This document shows positions 55,793 to 60,559 of a stretch of DNA of 64,000 nucleotides, one piece after another. Position numbers and translations under genes: made by a program. This DNA is from Urechis unicinctus (lineage: Eukaryota > Annelida > Polychaeta > Xenopneusta > Urechidae), in assembly GCA_034190875.2 (NCBI GenBank), contig CM067358.1:40881014-40945013 (forward strand), written 5' to 3'. The notes under the pieces were generated by a model, which worked only from the letters and a program-made list of their open reading frames with translations, was not told the origin of the DNA and did not search any database. Positions within the stretch are counted from its first letter, which is position 1. Every line of letters begins with the position of its first letter.

Positions 55793-58700
55793 CTTTGTTG
55801 GTTCATAGAATGTATTTGTGGATGGATATAACAGCCTTTTTCTTGTTAATTTCTTTTTACTTTTGTATAAATTTGTTTTGTTCTTGCAATGATCTTCAAA
55901 CTCATTTGCGTGATGTGTTGCTTGTCCCAATTTAAGGTCAATCTCTTTTTGTATCTCTGCAGATCGATCGGCTAAGATCTGGGACCTCCAAACTGGGGAG
56001 GACATGTTAACACTGAAGGGCCACCCTAACAACGTCACAGCCATCCGTTATTGTGAGGAGACTGGGCTGGTCTTCACTGCCTCAACGTACTTCACCCAGG
56101 TGTGGGATCCACGCCAGGGCAGCGTCTGCATCAAAACCCTCACGTGAGTCCCCCTTATTATACTCCACGTTCTCTGTGGGTAAGTGTTCGGTGTTTGATA
56201 TACATTGTTACTGTGGACGTTAGTCACTGTGTATCAGATCAATCATTATAAACTACCACGTTGAAAGCCACTTTCAAAACCCCGTCTTGAACCTTGATGT
56301 TTCAGGTCAGCTGGTCAGACGGAGAGCAGTGTTCCAGTGCCTCAGATGGACTCGCAGGTGTCGTGTCCCGCTGGAGAGACCAACATCAATGACATTGCCG
56401 TCAACTCTACCGGCACGTCACTCTACTCGGCTGCTGGCAACACAGTGCGCATTTGGGACCTGAAAATGTGAGTTGCTGGCTAACAAGATTCTGATCCAAC
56501 AACCATCAGAAATGTTGATACTCTTTATCCTCTGTTGACATGTGTTCATGTGATGTAAGCATGTGTGTATGTGTAGGTTTAAGTCGGTGGGTAAGCTGTC
56601 TGGCGGTCATCAGTCAGCAGTCATGGTTCTGGCTGTGGATGATACAGACACGGCTGATGGCAACATTTGTGTGGTCACTGGCTCCAAGGACCACTACATA
56701 AAGGTGAGACTGGGGTGGGGGCTGTACAGGACCACTACATAAAGGTGAGACTGGGGTGGGGGCTGTACAGGACCACTACATCAAGGTGAGACTGGGGTGG
56801 GGGCCGTACAGGACCACTACATCAAGGTGAGACTGGGGTGGGGGCCGTACAGGACCACTACATCAAGGTGAGACTGGGGTGGGGGCTGTACAGGACCACT
56901 ACATCAAGGTGAGACTGGGGTGGGGGCTGTACAGGACCACTACATCAAGGTGGGTGGAGGCTCGGGTTGGGGCGGTACAGGAGAGGGGAGGTTCAGGACA
57001 GGGGAGGTACAGGACAGGGGAGGTACAGGGGAGATACAGGACAGGGGAGGAGGAGGTGTCGCAAGAGGCTGCTGATGTGTGAGGCAGAGGATCGGGCATC
57101 ACTAGAGGCTGCTGCTGATGTATAGAGTGGGGAATGGGGCGTCACTAGAGGCTGCTGCTGCTGCTGTATAGAGTGGGGAATGGGGCGTCACTAGAGGCTG
57201 CTGCTGGTGTATAGAGTGGGGAATGGGGCATCACTAGAGGCTGCTGCTGATGTATAGAGTGGGGAATGGGGCATCACTAGAGGCTGTTGCTGGTGTATAG
57301 AGTGGGAAATGGGGCATCACTAGAGGCTGTTGCTGATGTATAGAGTGGGGAATGGGGCATCACTAGAGGCTGCTGATGTACAGAGTGGGGAATGGGGCAT
57401 CACTAGAGGCTGCTGCTGATGTATAGAGTGGGGAATGGGGCATCACTAGAGGCTGTTGCTGGTGTATAGAGTGGGGAATTGGGCATCACTAGAGGCTGTT
57501 GCTGATGTATAGAGTGGGGAATGGGGCGTCACTAGAGGCTGCTGCTGCTGTATAGAGTGGGGAATGGGGCGTCACAAGAGCCTGCTACTGCTGTATAGAG
57601 TGGGGAATTGGGCATCACTAGAGGCTGCTGCTGCTATAGGGTGCATGAGGGTCATGGGAAGCAGCTTGCTACATTACCTCATTATGTTCAAAACTTTAGA
57701 GGGAATGCTTCAAAATGCATTAAAAAGGGTTACTATAATAAGGGCTGTGAGGATTAAAATATGCTTATATTAGTATCAGAAAAAATACAGGCGTTGTTGT
57801 ATCTGCAGGTGTTTGACCTGATGGAGGACTCGGTGGGGGTACTCACCCCCAAATACAACCTGGAGCCGCCTCACTACGATGGCATCCAGTCACTATGTCT
57901 CATGGGAGACCTTCTCTTCTCTGGCTCCAGAGATATGTGTATCAAGAAGTGGGACCTGGCTGAGCAGCAACTCAAACAGGTGGGTCATGTCGAGTGTCAC
58001 ACAGTCGTCTCATATACCACAAGCACTCTCCCTCATATCTCAGCTCCAATGGACCATAGGCTTCAGCTACTGTGTCCTTTTTGACTGGAGCAACCTCTCT
58101 CAGCTACAGCAAATACTTAAATTATGGTAATTTGTTTTTCAAAGATTCTGAATCCAAACCTGGTTTGACTGGGCTGTGCATGTGTGTGTGTGTGATAGTC
58201 TATGAATAATGCACACAAGGACTGGGTGTGTGGCCTGGCCTTCATGCCTGGTAACAACTGCCTCCTCAGCGGCTGTCGTGGGGGCTATCTGAAGCTCTGG
58301 CACATCGACACCTGTGCTCCTATCACAGAGATACGCGCTCATTCATCGCCCATCAACTCCATAGCAACTAACAGCTCGCTCATCTTCTCTGCATCCAAGT
58401 AAGTCCTTCCTGCCATCATGTATAACCTGTGGTATCTGTGTCTTTATAGTGCTTTCCATGTATTTATCATCTGTCCTCTTATGTTACCGTCTATTGTATT
58501 TCTATGAGCCCACTGTGGCATTGTGAGGTGATGTCACACCCAGTCTCGACTGTTTCATGCAGAGCTGTCTGATGTAAACATGACCTTGCTTTGACCCTGA
58601 GGACACATACTTTAATAATTGGTTATATTTTCTCAGAATTATGGCTTTCCTATTCTGATCTACTATTCCGAAGTTCTGATATATATTGCACAATGGAACT

Positions 58701-60559
58701 GGTTATTTCATCGATAGTATTGCATGGTAGTGTTAAACGTTCCATCTCATCAGTAACTAATGCAGTTGAATAACTTTCACGTTGATATAGAGAGGTGTCT
58801 GGTGCTCTTGGTGTGGGTGTCGACTTGTTAGTGTTACGGTTAATATTGGAGTTGTATCTAGCTAATGTTTATCTGCTGGGACGGAAGAGACCGTGTTACT
58901 CTGTACCATGCATGCAGTGTATGCTGTTCTACCCTCAACGCTTGCTCGTCAAATCAATTCTGGATCAATTGTATCATGTAGACTTTTTTTTCATCATTTT
59001 ATGTTGTAACCTCATTGAAACATCACTAGAAGCATGTTAGTGATGTGGCGTAGCTCGCTTCTCAAGTGTCTTCTGACTGGTCCAGATGGGTGGGAAACTT
59101 CGTTGATGGGGGAGTCGAGCAAGCAGGGGGGTATAGCAACATGCACCTCCAATTCATCTCCAACCTAGAGCTTACACTCCCCCTACTCTGTTTTTCTTTT
59201 TCTAGTGAATTTGGCATCAAATTTTGGACACCGGATTATGAGAAATTGCCAGCTTTGGAAGAGGAGTTTTTCCTCTGAGCTTTTAACGCTCATTAAGTCG
59301 GCAAGGGACAAATGGCTCGCTGTTCCTCAATATGAGGAGTCTCTTGTGTTTGACATGCTCTGAGACAATGTGACATATGTTATATTAATATATGGCCGAA
59401 GTGTGTTATATATGGAGCAACAGATGTAGACATATAGAAGAGATAGGATTTTCAGTTGACATATCAGTGTTAAATGTGTCTTCACGCTCGAGTCTTCACT
59501 TTCTCTCACCTCTCACCTGTGGTTCATTACTAGTTAGCTGATGTCATTCCTTGTGAAACATTCTCTGTATCAAATGTTTTAAAACTTGTGGAGGTTGGGT
59601 GGAAGAGAGGATTTGAAGTGAGATGGACATTATGAGCGACCTGCAGACTTTGTGTTCATTGTATGAGTGCGATACTTCCTACCTGTGAAGCAGTGTGTCT
59701 ACCTATCTACACCAGCGTGATGCGTTGTTCATTAATCTTATATTGTTTCATGTATTTGTTTTGGTTTTTTTAATTCCAACACCCCACACCCTGTGTTGGC
59801 TTGATTTTGATCAGCATAAACTCACCAATAGAATGACCCACTAAGCTACTAAACCTCTAACAAACCACCAGTTGCCAAGTAAATACAATCATATTTGTCC
59901 ACTGTTAATATACCTTGCAAATGGAAAATTCCCTGTGACCTGCGTCCCTGGACATCCATCAGACAGTGCATTTATAACAGAAGGTTTCTGGGTACAGTGA
60001 TGTCATGATGTTTGGTTTGGGTGAATACTTGTGAAAGTGACCATTTACAATTCCAGCAATATCTTTTTCTCTCATATGATTATAATGATATCTTTAAGTC
60101 AGAACATTCCAACCAAGGATCATACAATTTCAATACTCTATCACTTGAACTTCTGTCGAGCTGACCCCTGCCATGTTAGTGTTAGAGCTTTGTTTATGCA
60201 TCATGTTCATATCATTTTTTTTGTATTTTTCTGATTTTAGTAACTTTTTGATCTTCCCGTTATGATTTACTCATCCTATCATAACGTTCGCTTTCAACCT
60301 GCCACCTCAGCTGTATCCCCTGCACGTCTAGCTGTCACCATTACAAACATATGTTCCTTGCTATTGTCTTCATATTATAGATAAGATTTGTGGAATTCTG
60401 TGGTTATTGTATTGACTTTGACTTTGCTGGTTGTTGGATAGCAGATTGTTGTAGCCATGACTATAATAGCTAGTGTTGGTGCTGTTACTTACTGTGCCCA
60501 GTGACCGCTCCATTCGCTTCTGGAAACCCAAGCTCTCTGACCCTGCCATGGACAACTGA
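5151..60559 (+). CDS. KIF21: Kinesin-4 family motor KIF21 (KIF21A/KIF21B orthologue), 39 coding exons
   Basis: Plus-end-directed microtubule motor that in vertebrates suppresses microtubule growth at the cell cortex and in axons. Coding exons: 5151-5185, 12603-12782, 12915-12957, 18519-18701, 20714-20770, 20906-20998, 22878-23006, 23300-23479, 23972-24087, 24245-24347, 24507-24599, 24888-25077, 25289-25355, 25549-25770, 25955-26036, 26410-26506, 26785-26847, 27450-27482, 28658-28852, 29095-29294, 29687-29863, 30080-30259, 30966-31034, 31171-31242, 31649-31768, 34692-34787, 35010-35178, 36120-36174, 38865-39015, 39427-39656, 40066-40314, 54857-54967, 55387-55520, 55963-56143, 56306-56467, 56577-56703, 57809-57979, 58199-58398, then 59206-59278 or 60502-60559. 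All phases fit; total 5088 or 5073 nt (1695 or 1690 residues; human KIF21A is about 1674). Order: motor, coiled coils, acidic linker, regulatory coiled coil, low-complexity tail, WD40. The vertebrate paralogues KIF21A and KIF21B cannot be distinguished here; a single pre-duplication gene is likely. Confidence 0.95.
5186..10975 (+). other. KIF21 intron 1, mostly unique sequence
   Basis: No exon is recognised in this 5.8-kb stretch. Contents: a purine-rich GGCAGG/GGAGGGG cluster at 9530-9660, a 22-base G run at 8981-9002 preceded by a C-rich stretch, and two diverged copies of a roughly 60-bp segment at about 7825-7882 and 10610-10670. The long intron after the first exon is a plausible place for enhancers but no specific site stands out. 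Confidence 0.4.
8970..9003. repeat. C-rich/poly-G tract
   Basis: About nine C-rich bases, ctcctc, then 22 consecutive G residues. A long homopolymer likely to form G-quadruplexes and to be length-polymorphic or imprecisely assembled. Confidence 0.9.
10984..12602 (+). repeat. Minisatellite of about 46 bp built from the KIF21 exon 2 splice junction (about 35 copies)
   Basis: Unit: ccaccccgtgtctctgtata / cagggtacgtcctctccatt / aacacc. The array runs without a break into the genuine exon 2 acceptor (tttgtttacag|ggtacgtcct at 12592-12612). Thus each unit carries a copy of the acceptor and of the first ten or so coding bases of exon 2. The same cagGGTACGTCC also looks like a 5' splice site and matches the exon 2 donor region (GG|gtacgtccactcc, 12781-12793). 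Units near the array ends are diverged; the central ones are nearly identical, with several truncated copies around 11520-12180. Confidence 0.95.
12958..13950 (+). other. KIF21 intron 3, 5' part
   Basis: No exon, RNA gene or strong repeat is seen. It includes a run of C residues at about 13149-13161 and short CT-rich stretches leading into the next minisatellite. Confidence 0.4.
13955..14865 (+). repeat. 32-bp minisatellite in KIF21 intron 3 (about 27 copies)
   Basis: Unit close to tttatcagccttcctgttat / tctgctgacagg. The copies differ mainly by C/T in 'ttccYgttatt' and gacagg/gaccag. Not near an exon, but each unit ends in a pyrimidine-rich stretch followed by gacag, which looks like a 3' splice site. 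Confidence 0.9.
14866..17150 (+). other. KIF21 intron 3, middle part
   Basis: Unique-looking non-coding DNA. I see no exon, RNA gene or mobile element in it. Confidence 0.35.
17155..17775 (+). repeat. 33-bp minisatellite with an open frame (about 19 copies)
   Basis: Unit ctgacctacattgacatcac / gtcactgacggcc. Because 33 is a multiple of three and the unit has no stop in this frame, the array yields a 232-codon open frame (17104-17802) of the repeated peptide [11 protein letters not shown]. It lies inside intron 3 between the P-loop-coding exons, so it is treated as a repeat, not a gene. Confidence 0.92.
18256..18498 (+). repeat. CTCA/CT microsatellite at the KIF21 exon 4 acceptor
   Basis: About 240 bp of (ctca)n, (ctct)n and mixed units ends 20 bp before the exon 4 acceptor (tttaccag|acgggg). 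It therefore supplies the polypyrimidine tract of this intron. Confidence 0.9.
18702..20713 (+). other. KIF21 intron 4
   Basis: A 2-kb intron with no recognised exon or strong repeat. An open frame on the minus strand (20517-19867) shows no family features and is not called. Confidence 0.4.
21045..21514. mobile_element. Non-autonomous DNA transposon (MITE), hAT-like ends
   Basis: Terminal inverted repeats CAGGGCTCGACACTC at 21045-21059 and GAGTGTCAAGCCCTG at 21500-21514 (one mismatch) flank about 470 bp without coding capacity. The bases cctac occur immediately outside both ends (21040-21044 and 21515-21519), as a short target duplication would. CAGGG termini are typical of hAT elements, although those normally duplicate 8 bp. 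Inside are subterminal ctgccc/gggcag motifs. It sits in KIF21 intron 6. Confidence 0.7.
21543..22862 (+). repeat. 42-bp minisatellite abutting the KIF21 exon 7 acceptor (about 30 copies)
   Basis: Unit ctcctgcatcctccctcacc / attggttactacccctgtca / ac. The last copy ends about 15 bp before the exon 7 3' splice site (tgtgttttccgcag|acg), so every unit carries sequence equivalent to the branch-point/pyrimidine region. Open frames up to 505 codons arise because 42 is a multiple of three; they are artefacts. Confidence 0.95.
23480..23905 (+). repeat. 45-bp minisatellite starting at the KIF21 exon 8 donor (about 9 copies)
   Basis: Unit close to gtggtgagaggtgtgacgag / tgacgatgttgacgggttgt / tacct. 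The array begins at the exon 8 border, where CTG|gtgagtgttcagaggtgtga corresponds to the gtg|gtgagaggtgtga found in every unit. Each copy therefore carries a donor-like GTGAGA. Confidence 0.9.
24105..24165 (+). repeat. GT microsatellite
   Basis: An interrupted (gt)n run shortly after the KIF21 exon 9 donor. Confidence 0.85.
24507..27482 (+). CDS. KIF21: KIF21 neck, first coiled coil and acidic linker (exons 11-18)
   Basis: Exons 11-13 encode the neck coiled coil ([36 protein letters not shown]), closely matching vertebrate KIF21. Exon 14 ends in a Lys-rich patch ([11 protein letters not shown]). Exons 15-18 are strongly acidic (runs of [15 protein letters not shown] in exon 16), matching the acidic linker of KIF21A. 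Exon 18 (27450-27482) is a 33-nt microexon, phase 1 on both sides, so it can be skipped without a frame change; it is supported by splice signals and composition rather than by recalled homology. Confidence 0.85.
25757..25865 (+). repeat. 22-bp tandem repeat spanning the KIF21 exon 14 donor (5 copies)
   Basis: Unit agccatgggtaggtctaaat plus two bases. The first copy contains the real exon end and donor (AGCCATGG|gtaggt, border 25770/25771). Four further copies follow in the intron, each with an intact GG|gtaggt or gtatgt. Confidence 0.93.
27483..28657 (+). other. KIF21 intron 18
   Basis: A 1.2-kb AT-rich intron. No exon, RNA gene or tandem array was seen. Confidence 0.4.
28658..31768 (+). 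CDS. KIF21: KIF21 stalk and regulatory coiled coil (exons 19-25)
   Basis: Residues about 656-993. Exons 19-21 encode a long heptad-rich coiled coil with conserved blocks ([38 protein letters not shown]). Exon 22 is a basic linker ending in SKWDNLEKS. Exons 23-25 match the segment of human KIF21A that holds the motor in an autoinhibited state and that carries the CFEOM1 mutations. By eye, human R954 aligns with a lysine near residue 905 and M947 with a serine. Exon 25 ends in NIMLMEEGK, as in vertebrates. Exons 20 through 26 all begin or end in phase 0, so several could be cassette exons. Confidence 0.9.
31265..31496 (+). repeat. TACA / CA microsatellite
   Basis: (atac)n followed by mixed (acac) and (atac) blocks and a long (ca)n run, starting about 20 bp after the KIF21 exon 24 donor. 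Only simple-sequence open frames arise. Confidence 0.95.
31965..34665 (+). repeat. 48-bp minisatellite in KIF21 intron 25 (about 55 copies)
   Basis: Unit close to gtgtagatcacacgccgtgt / caataaggcatggtgtcatc / agtgggtg. This is the largest array in the window at 2.7 kb. Variants (acaccg/acgccg, cagtgg/cggtgg/ccgttgg, aataagg/aataaag) recur in patterns that suggest higher-order duplication. It ends 26 bp before the exon 26 acceptor. Confidence 0.95.
34692..36174 (+). CDS. KIF21: KIF21 distal coiled coil (exons 26-28)
   Basis: Exon 26 (34692-34787) encodes the segment with [16 protein letters not shown], exon 27 (35010-35178) [20 protein letters not shown], and exon 28 (36120-36174) an Asp/Ser-rich stretch ([16 protein letters not shown]). 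These align in order with KIF21A residues downstream of its regulatory coiled coil ([26 protein letters not shown] in human). Exon 27 ends in phase 1 and exon 28 in phase 2. Exon 26 is preceded by a 2.7-kb minisatellite and exon 27 is followed directly by another. Confidence 0.9.
35179..35780 (+). repeat. 33-bp minisatellite starting at the KIF21 exon 27 donor
   Basis: Unit accgttactaacactgtact / cgccctaattcac. It begins at the exon border: CTCACG|gtaactccattacaaacactg corresponds to cacaccgttactaacactg in the units. The first four units are nearly perfect; later ones decay over 600 bp. Confidence 0.88.
36430..36560 (+). repeat. Diverged 50-bp tandem repeat (3 copies)
   Basis: Three copies of a unit around 'agagttacctgcaggtctta' plus 'agagatctcat' follow one another in KIF21 intron 28. 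Confidence 0.7.
37005..37170 (+). repeat. 20-bp CT-rich tandem repeat (about 8 copies)
   Basis: Unit caccactccccttcctccat, alternating caccact and taccact, preceded by a T run, in KIF21 intron 28. Confidence 0.9.
37913..38129 (+). CDS. Possible alternative hydrophobic terminal exon of KIF21
   Basis: A good pyrimidine-rich acceptor (ctactctccag|t) opens a 217-nt reading with coding-like third positions. Its phase fits exon 28 exactly (AG|T gives Ser, as for exon 29). It would end the protein with two hydrophobic segments (one around [19 protein letters not shown], another around [15 protein letters not shown]) and a stop at 38127-38129, without tail and WD40. No family resemblance is recognised; it could be a chance open frame or a fragment of something else. 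Confidence 0.25.
38865..40314 (+). CDS. KIF21: KIF21 low-complexity tail with KANK-binding-like motif (exons 29-31)
   Basis: Exon 29 (38865-39015) is Ala/Pro-rich and ends GRRDK. Exon 30 (39427-39656) begins [14 protein letters not shown] at about residue 1151. This matches the human KIF21A peptide RRRTTTQMELLYA, which binds the ankyrin repeats of KANK1 at nearly the same position. Exon 31 (40066-40314) is Ser/Thr/Pro-rich and basic. Apart from the motif the block is poorly conserved and probably disordered. Confidence 0.85.
40459..40511 (+). repeat. GT microsatellite
   Basis: A near-perfect (gt) run of about 26 dinucleotides in KIF21 intron 31. Confidence 0.95.
41380..41870. repeat. Diverged minisatellite with TGACGT motifs
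   Basis: Copies of a roughly 45-70-bp unit containing 'gatgatgacgtagttttggt' and 'tagtttccgtctaacagatg' are well preserved at 41640-41870 and diverged before that. It lies just beyond the 3' end of the nested minus-strand gene. Confidence 0.8.
41948..48342 (-). CDS. Unrecognised coiled-coil/basic protein gene nested antisense in KIF21 intron 31
   Basis: Three exons on the minus strand. Exon 1, 48342-48266, starts at ATG ([15 protein letters not shown]...) and ends AG|gtaagt. Exon 2, 44610-43451, starts after ttgcag and ends CACCAG|gtaagg. A possible exon 3, 42058-41948, ends with TAA. The exon 1-2 phase fits (AG|G gives Arg). Early exon 2 is charged and helical ([31 protein letters not shown]). 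The rest is Ser/Arg/Lys-rich with a basic patch ([17 protein letters not shown]) near the end, suggesting a nuclear or cytoskeletal protein, but I recognise no family. The reading frame changes inside exon 2 at about 44274-44380: either a one-base frameshift or a 67-nt intron (donor GAG|gtcaat, acceptor aaatcag, about 44377-44311). Predicted length is about 425-450 residues. Exon 3 is the weakest call. Confidence 0.55.
42908..43012. repeat. Near-perfect inverted repeat (47-bp arms, 11-nt loop)
   Basis: Arms 42908-42954 and 42966-43012 pair with three mismatches, all in the outer 19 bp. The inner 28 bp (atgtagtatctctatgtggg and on) is perfect. It lies in the intron between exons 2 and 3 of the nested minus-strand gene. 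It may be a foldback element, a MITE remnant or a hairpin RNA precursor. Confidence 0.9.
45730..46110. repeat. 24-bp minisatellite carrying GACGTC sites (about 16 copies)
   Basis: Unit cataacgacgtcactatcgc / cgcc, alternating cataac and tataac. Each copy holds the palindrome GACGTC followed by AC (a CRE-like half site). The open frames over it come from the unit length being divisible by three. Confidence 0.93.
48080..48245. repeat. 41-bp tandem repeat beside the nested gene exon 1 donor (4 copies)
   Basis: Unit ggatgacgaggcttactcac / tgactggtgtagctagatat / a. Read on the minus strand each copy holds cagtgagtaagcc, a donor-like sequence. The array ends about 20 bp from the real exon 1 donor (CACCAG|gtaagt). 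Confidence 0.85.
48350..48505. repeat. 38-bp tandem repeat overlapping the nested gene 5' end (4 copies)
   Basis: Unit tcctacgctccttattagga / catcctttatagacagta. The innermost partial copy lies immediately upstream of the minus-strand ATG at 48342, so the array is seeded in the 5' leader or promoter. Confidence 0.85.
48525..48815. repeat. 58-bp tandem repeat (5 copies)
   Basis: Unit taatgcgctgtctcttctgt / agcttccccacttgattgac / acactgcagcaatacatc, almost identical in all five copies. Confidence 0.93.
48816..50090. other. KIF21 intron 31, spacer
   Basis: No exon, repeat array or RNA gene is recognised. The short open frames on both strands overlap one another and lack family motifs. Confidence 0.35.
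50090..50805. repeat. 32/67-bp composite minisatellite
   Basis: Alternates gctagcaagatcaaactgac / aagatcgctgtc with a longer form containing 'tttactagcttgttgtcacta'. It changes from composite 67-bp units on the left to simple 32-bp units on the right. Confidence 0.9.
50806..54856. other. KIF21 intron 31, 3' part
   Basis: Contains a duplicated 70-bp segment (about 53518-53655, 'gaggacgcagacccgtacac' and 'gatgtatcccagattaacgg') and an array of 'gaatgaatgactgagcattg' units at 54240-54540. A minus-strand open frame at 52661-52353 is basic but unrecognised and not called. Confidence 0.45.
54240..54540. repeat. About 25-bp tandem repeat
   Basis: Around ten diverged units close to tgaatgactgagcattgtgg / ctgaa. 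Confidence 0.85.
54857..54967 (+). CDS. KIF21: KIF21 exon 32 with conserved NVFSRL motif
   Basis: This 111-nt exon is isolated, 14.5 kb after exon 31 and 419 bp before exon 33. It reads [18 protein letters not shown], matching the NVFNRLT/NVFSRLT segment that precedes the WD40 domain in vertebrate KIF21 proteins. Phases fit on both sides (TC|T gives Ser at its 5' border, AG|G gives Arg at its 3' border). Its 3' junction reconstitutes R-G-V-I, equivalent to human RRGII. Confidence 0.88.
55387..58398 (+). CDS. KIF21: KIF21 WD40 propeller, blades 1-6 and start of blade 7 (exons 33-38)
   Basis: Successive WD-type repeats are readable: GHTRAVLSV...[14 protein letters not shown]...QVWDP, INDIAVN...[15 protein letters not shown]...[16 protein letters not shown]...[15 protein letters not shown]...LKLWHI, and AHSSPINSI...FSAS, which is completed by either terminal exon. 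That gives seven blades, as in KIF21A/B. Exon 36 ends exactly after GSKDHYIK, the last strand of blade 4; this end and its donor are copied in the array at 56704-56950. Confidence 0.93.
55523..55795 (+). repeat. CT microsatellite after KIF21 exon 33
   Basis: Begins within 10 bp of the exon 33 donor. It is interrupted (ctct/ctttct) at first and then becomes an almost pure (ct)n of about 100 bp. Confidence 0.95.
56704..56950 (+). repeat. 41-bp tandem array copying the KIF21 exon 36 end, its donor and an acceptor-like site (6 extra copies)
   Basis: Unit gtgagactggggtgggggct / gtacaggaccactacatcaa / g. Each unit repeats the last 15 coding bases of exon 36 (GACCACTACATAAAG, Asp-His-Tyr-Ile-Lys) followed by the donor gtgagac, and preceded by ctgtacag, which resembles a 3' splice site. 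Most copies read atcaag where the exon has ataaag; the first extra copy also has ataaag. Confidence 0.95.
57060..57640 (+). repeat. 45-bp minisatellite in KIF21 intron 36 (about 13 copies)
   Basis: Unit gaggctgctgctgatgtata / gagtggggaatggggcatca / ctaga with CTG-number variation. It follows the exon-derived array after a short GGGGAGGTACAGG repeat (56980-57055). Confidence 0.93.
58399..59205 (+). other. KIF21 intron before last exon A
   Basis: An 0.8-kb intron with no array or recognised exon. Confidence 0.4.
59206..59278 (+). CDS. KIF21: KIF21 alternative last exon A
   Basis: Follows a strong pyrimidine tract and acceptor (cttttctag|t). With the AA left by exon 38 it reads [28 protein letters not shown], completing the last WD40 strand (the FW is in the usual W position) and giving an acidic, hydrophobic C-terminus. 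Same phase and length class as exon B but a different sequence, so the two are mutually exclusive endings. No clear AATAAA follows closely. Confidence 0.75.
60502..60559 (+). CDS. KIF21: KIF21 alternative last exon B
   Basis: Acceptor at gtgcccag|t. With exon 38 it reads [23 protein letters not shown]. This resembles the DDRTVRIWK ending of human KIF21A more than exon A does. Used when exon A is skipped. The 3' UTR may reach an AATAAA at 62439-62444. Confidence 0.8.

Noticed and set aside
55391..56044. Leu/Ser and Glu/Arg repeat open frames around the CT tract
   Set aside because: Simple-sequence translations of the microsatellite and antisense of WD40 exon 34.
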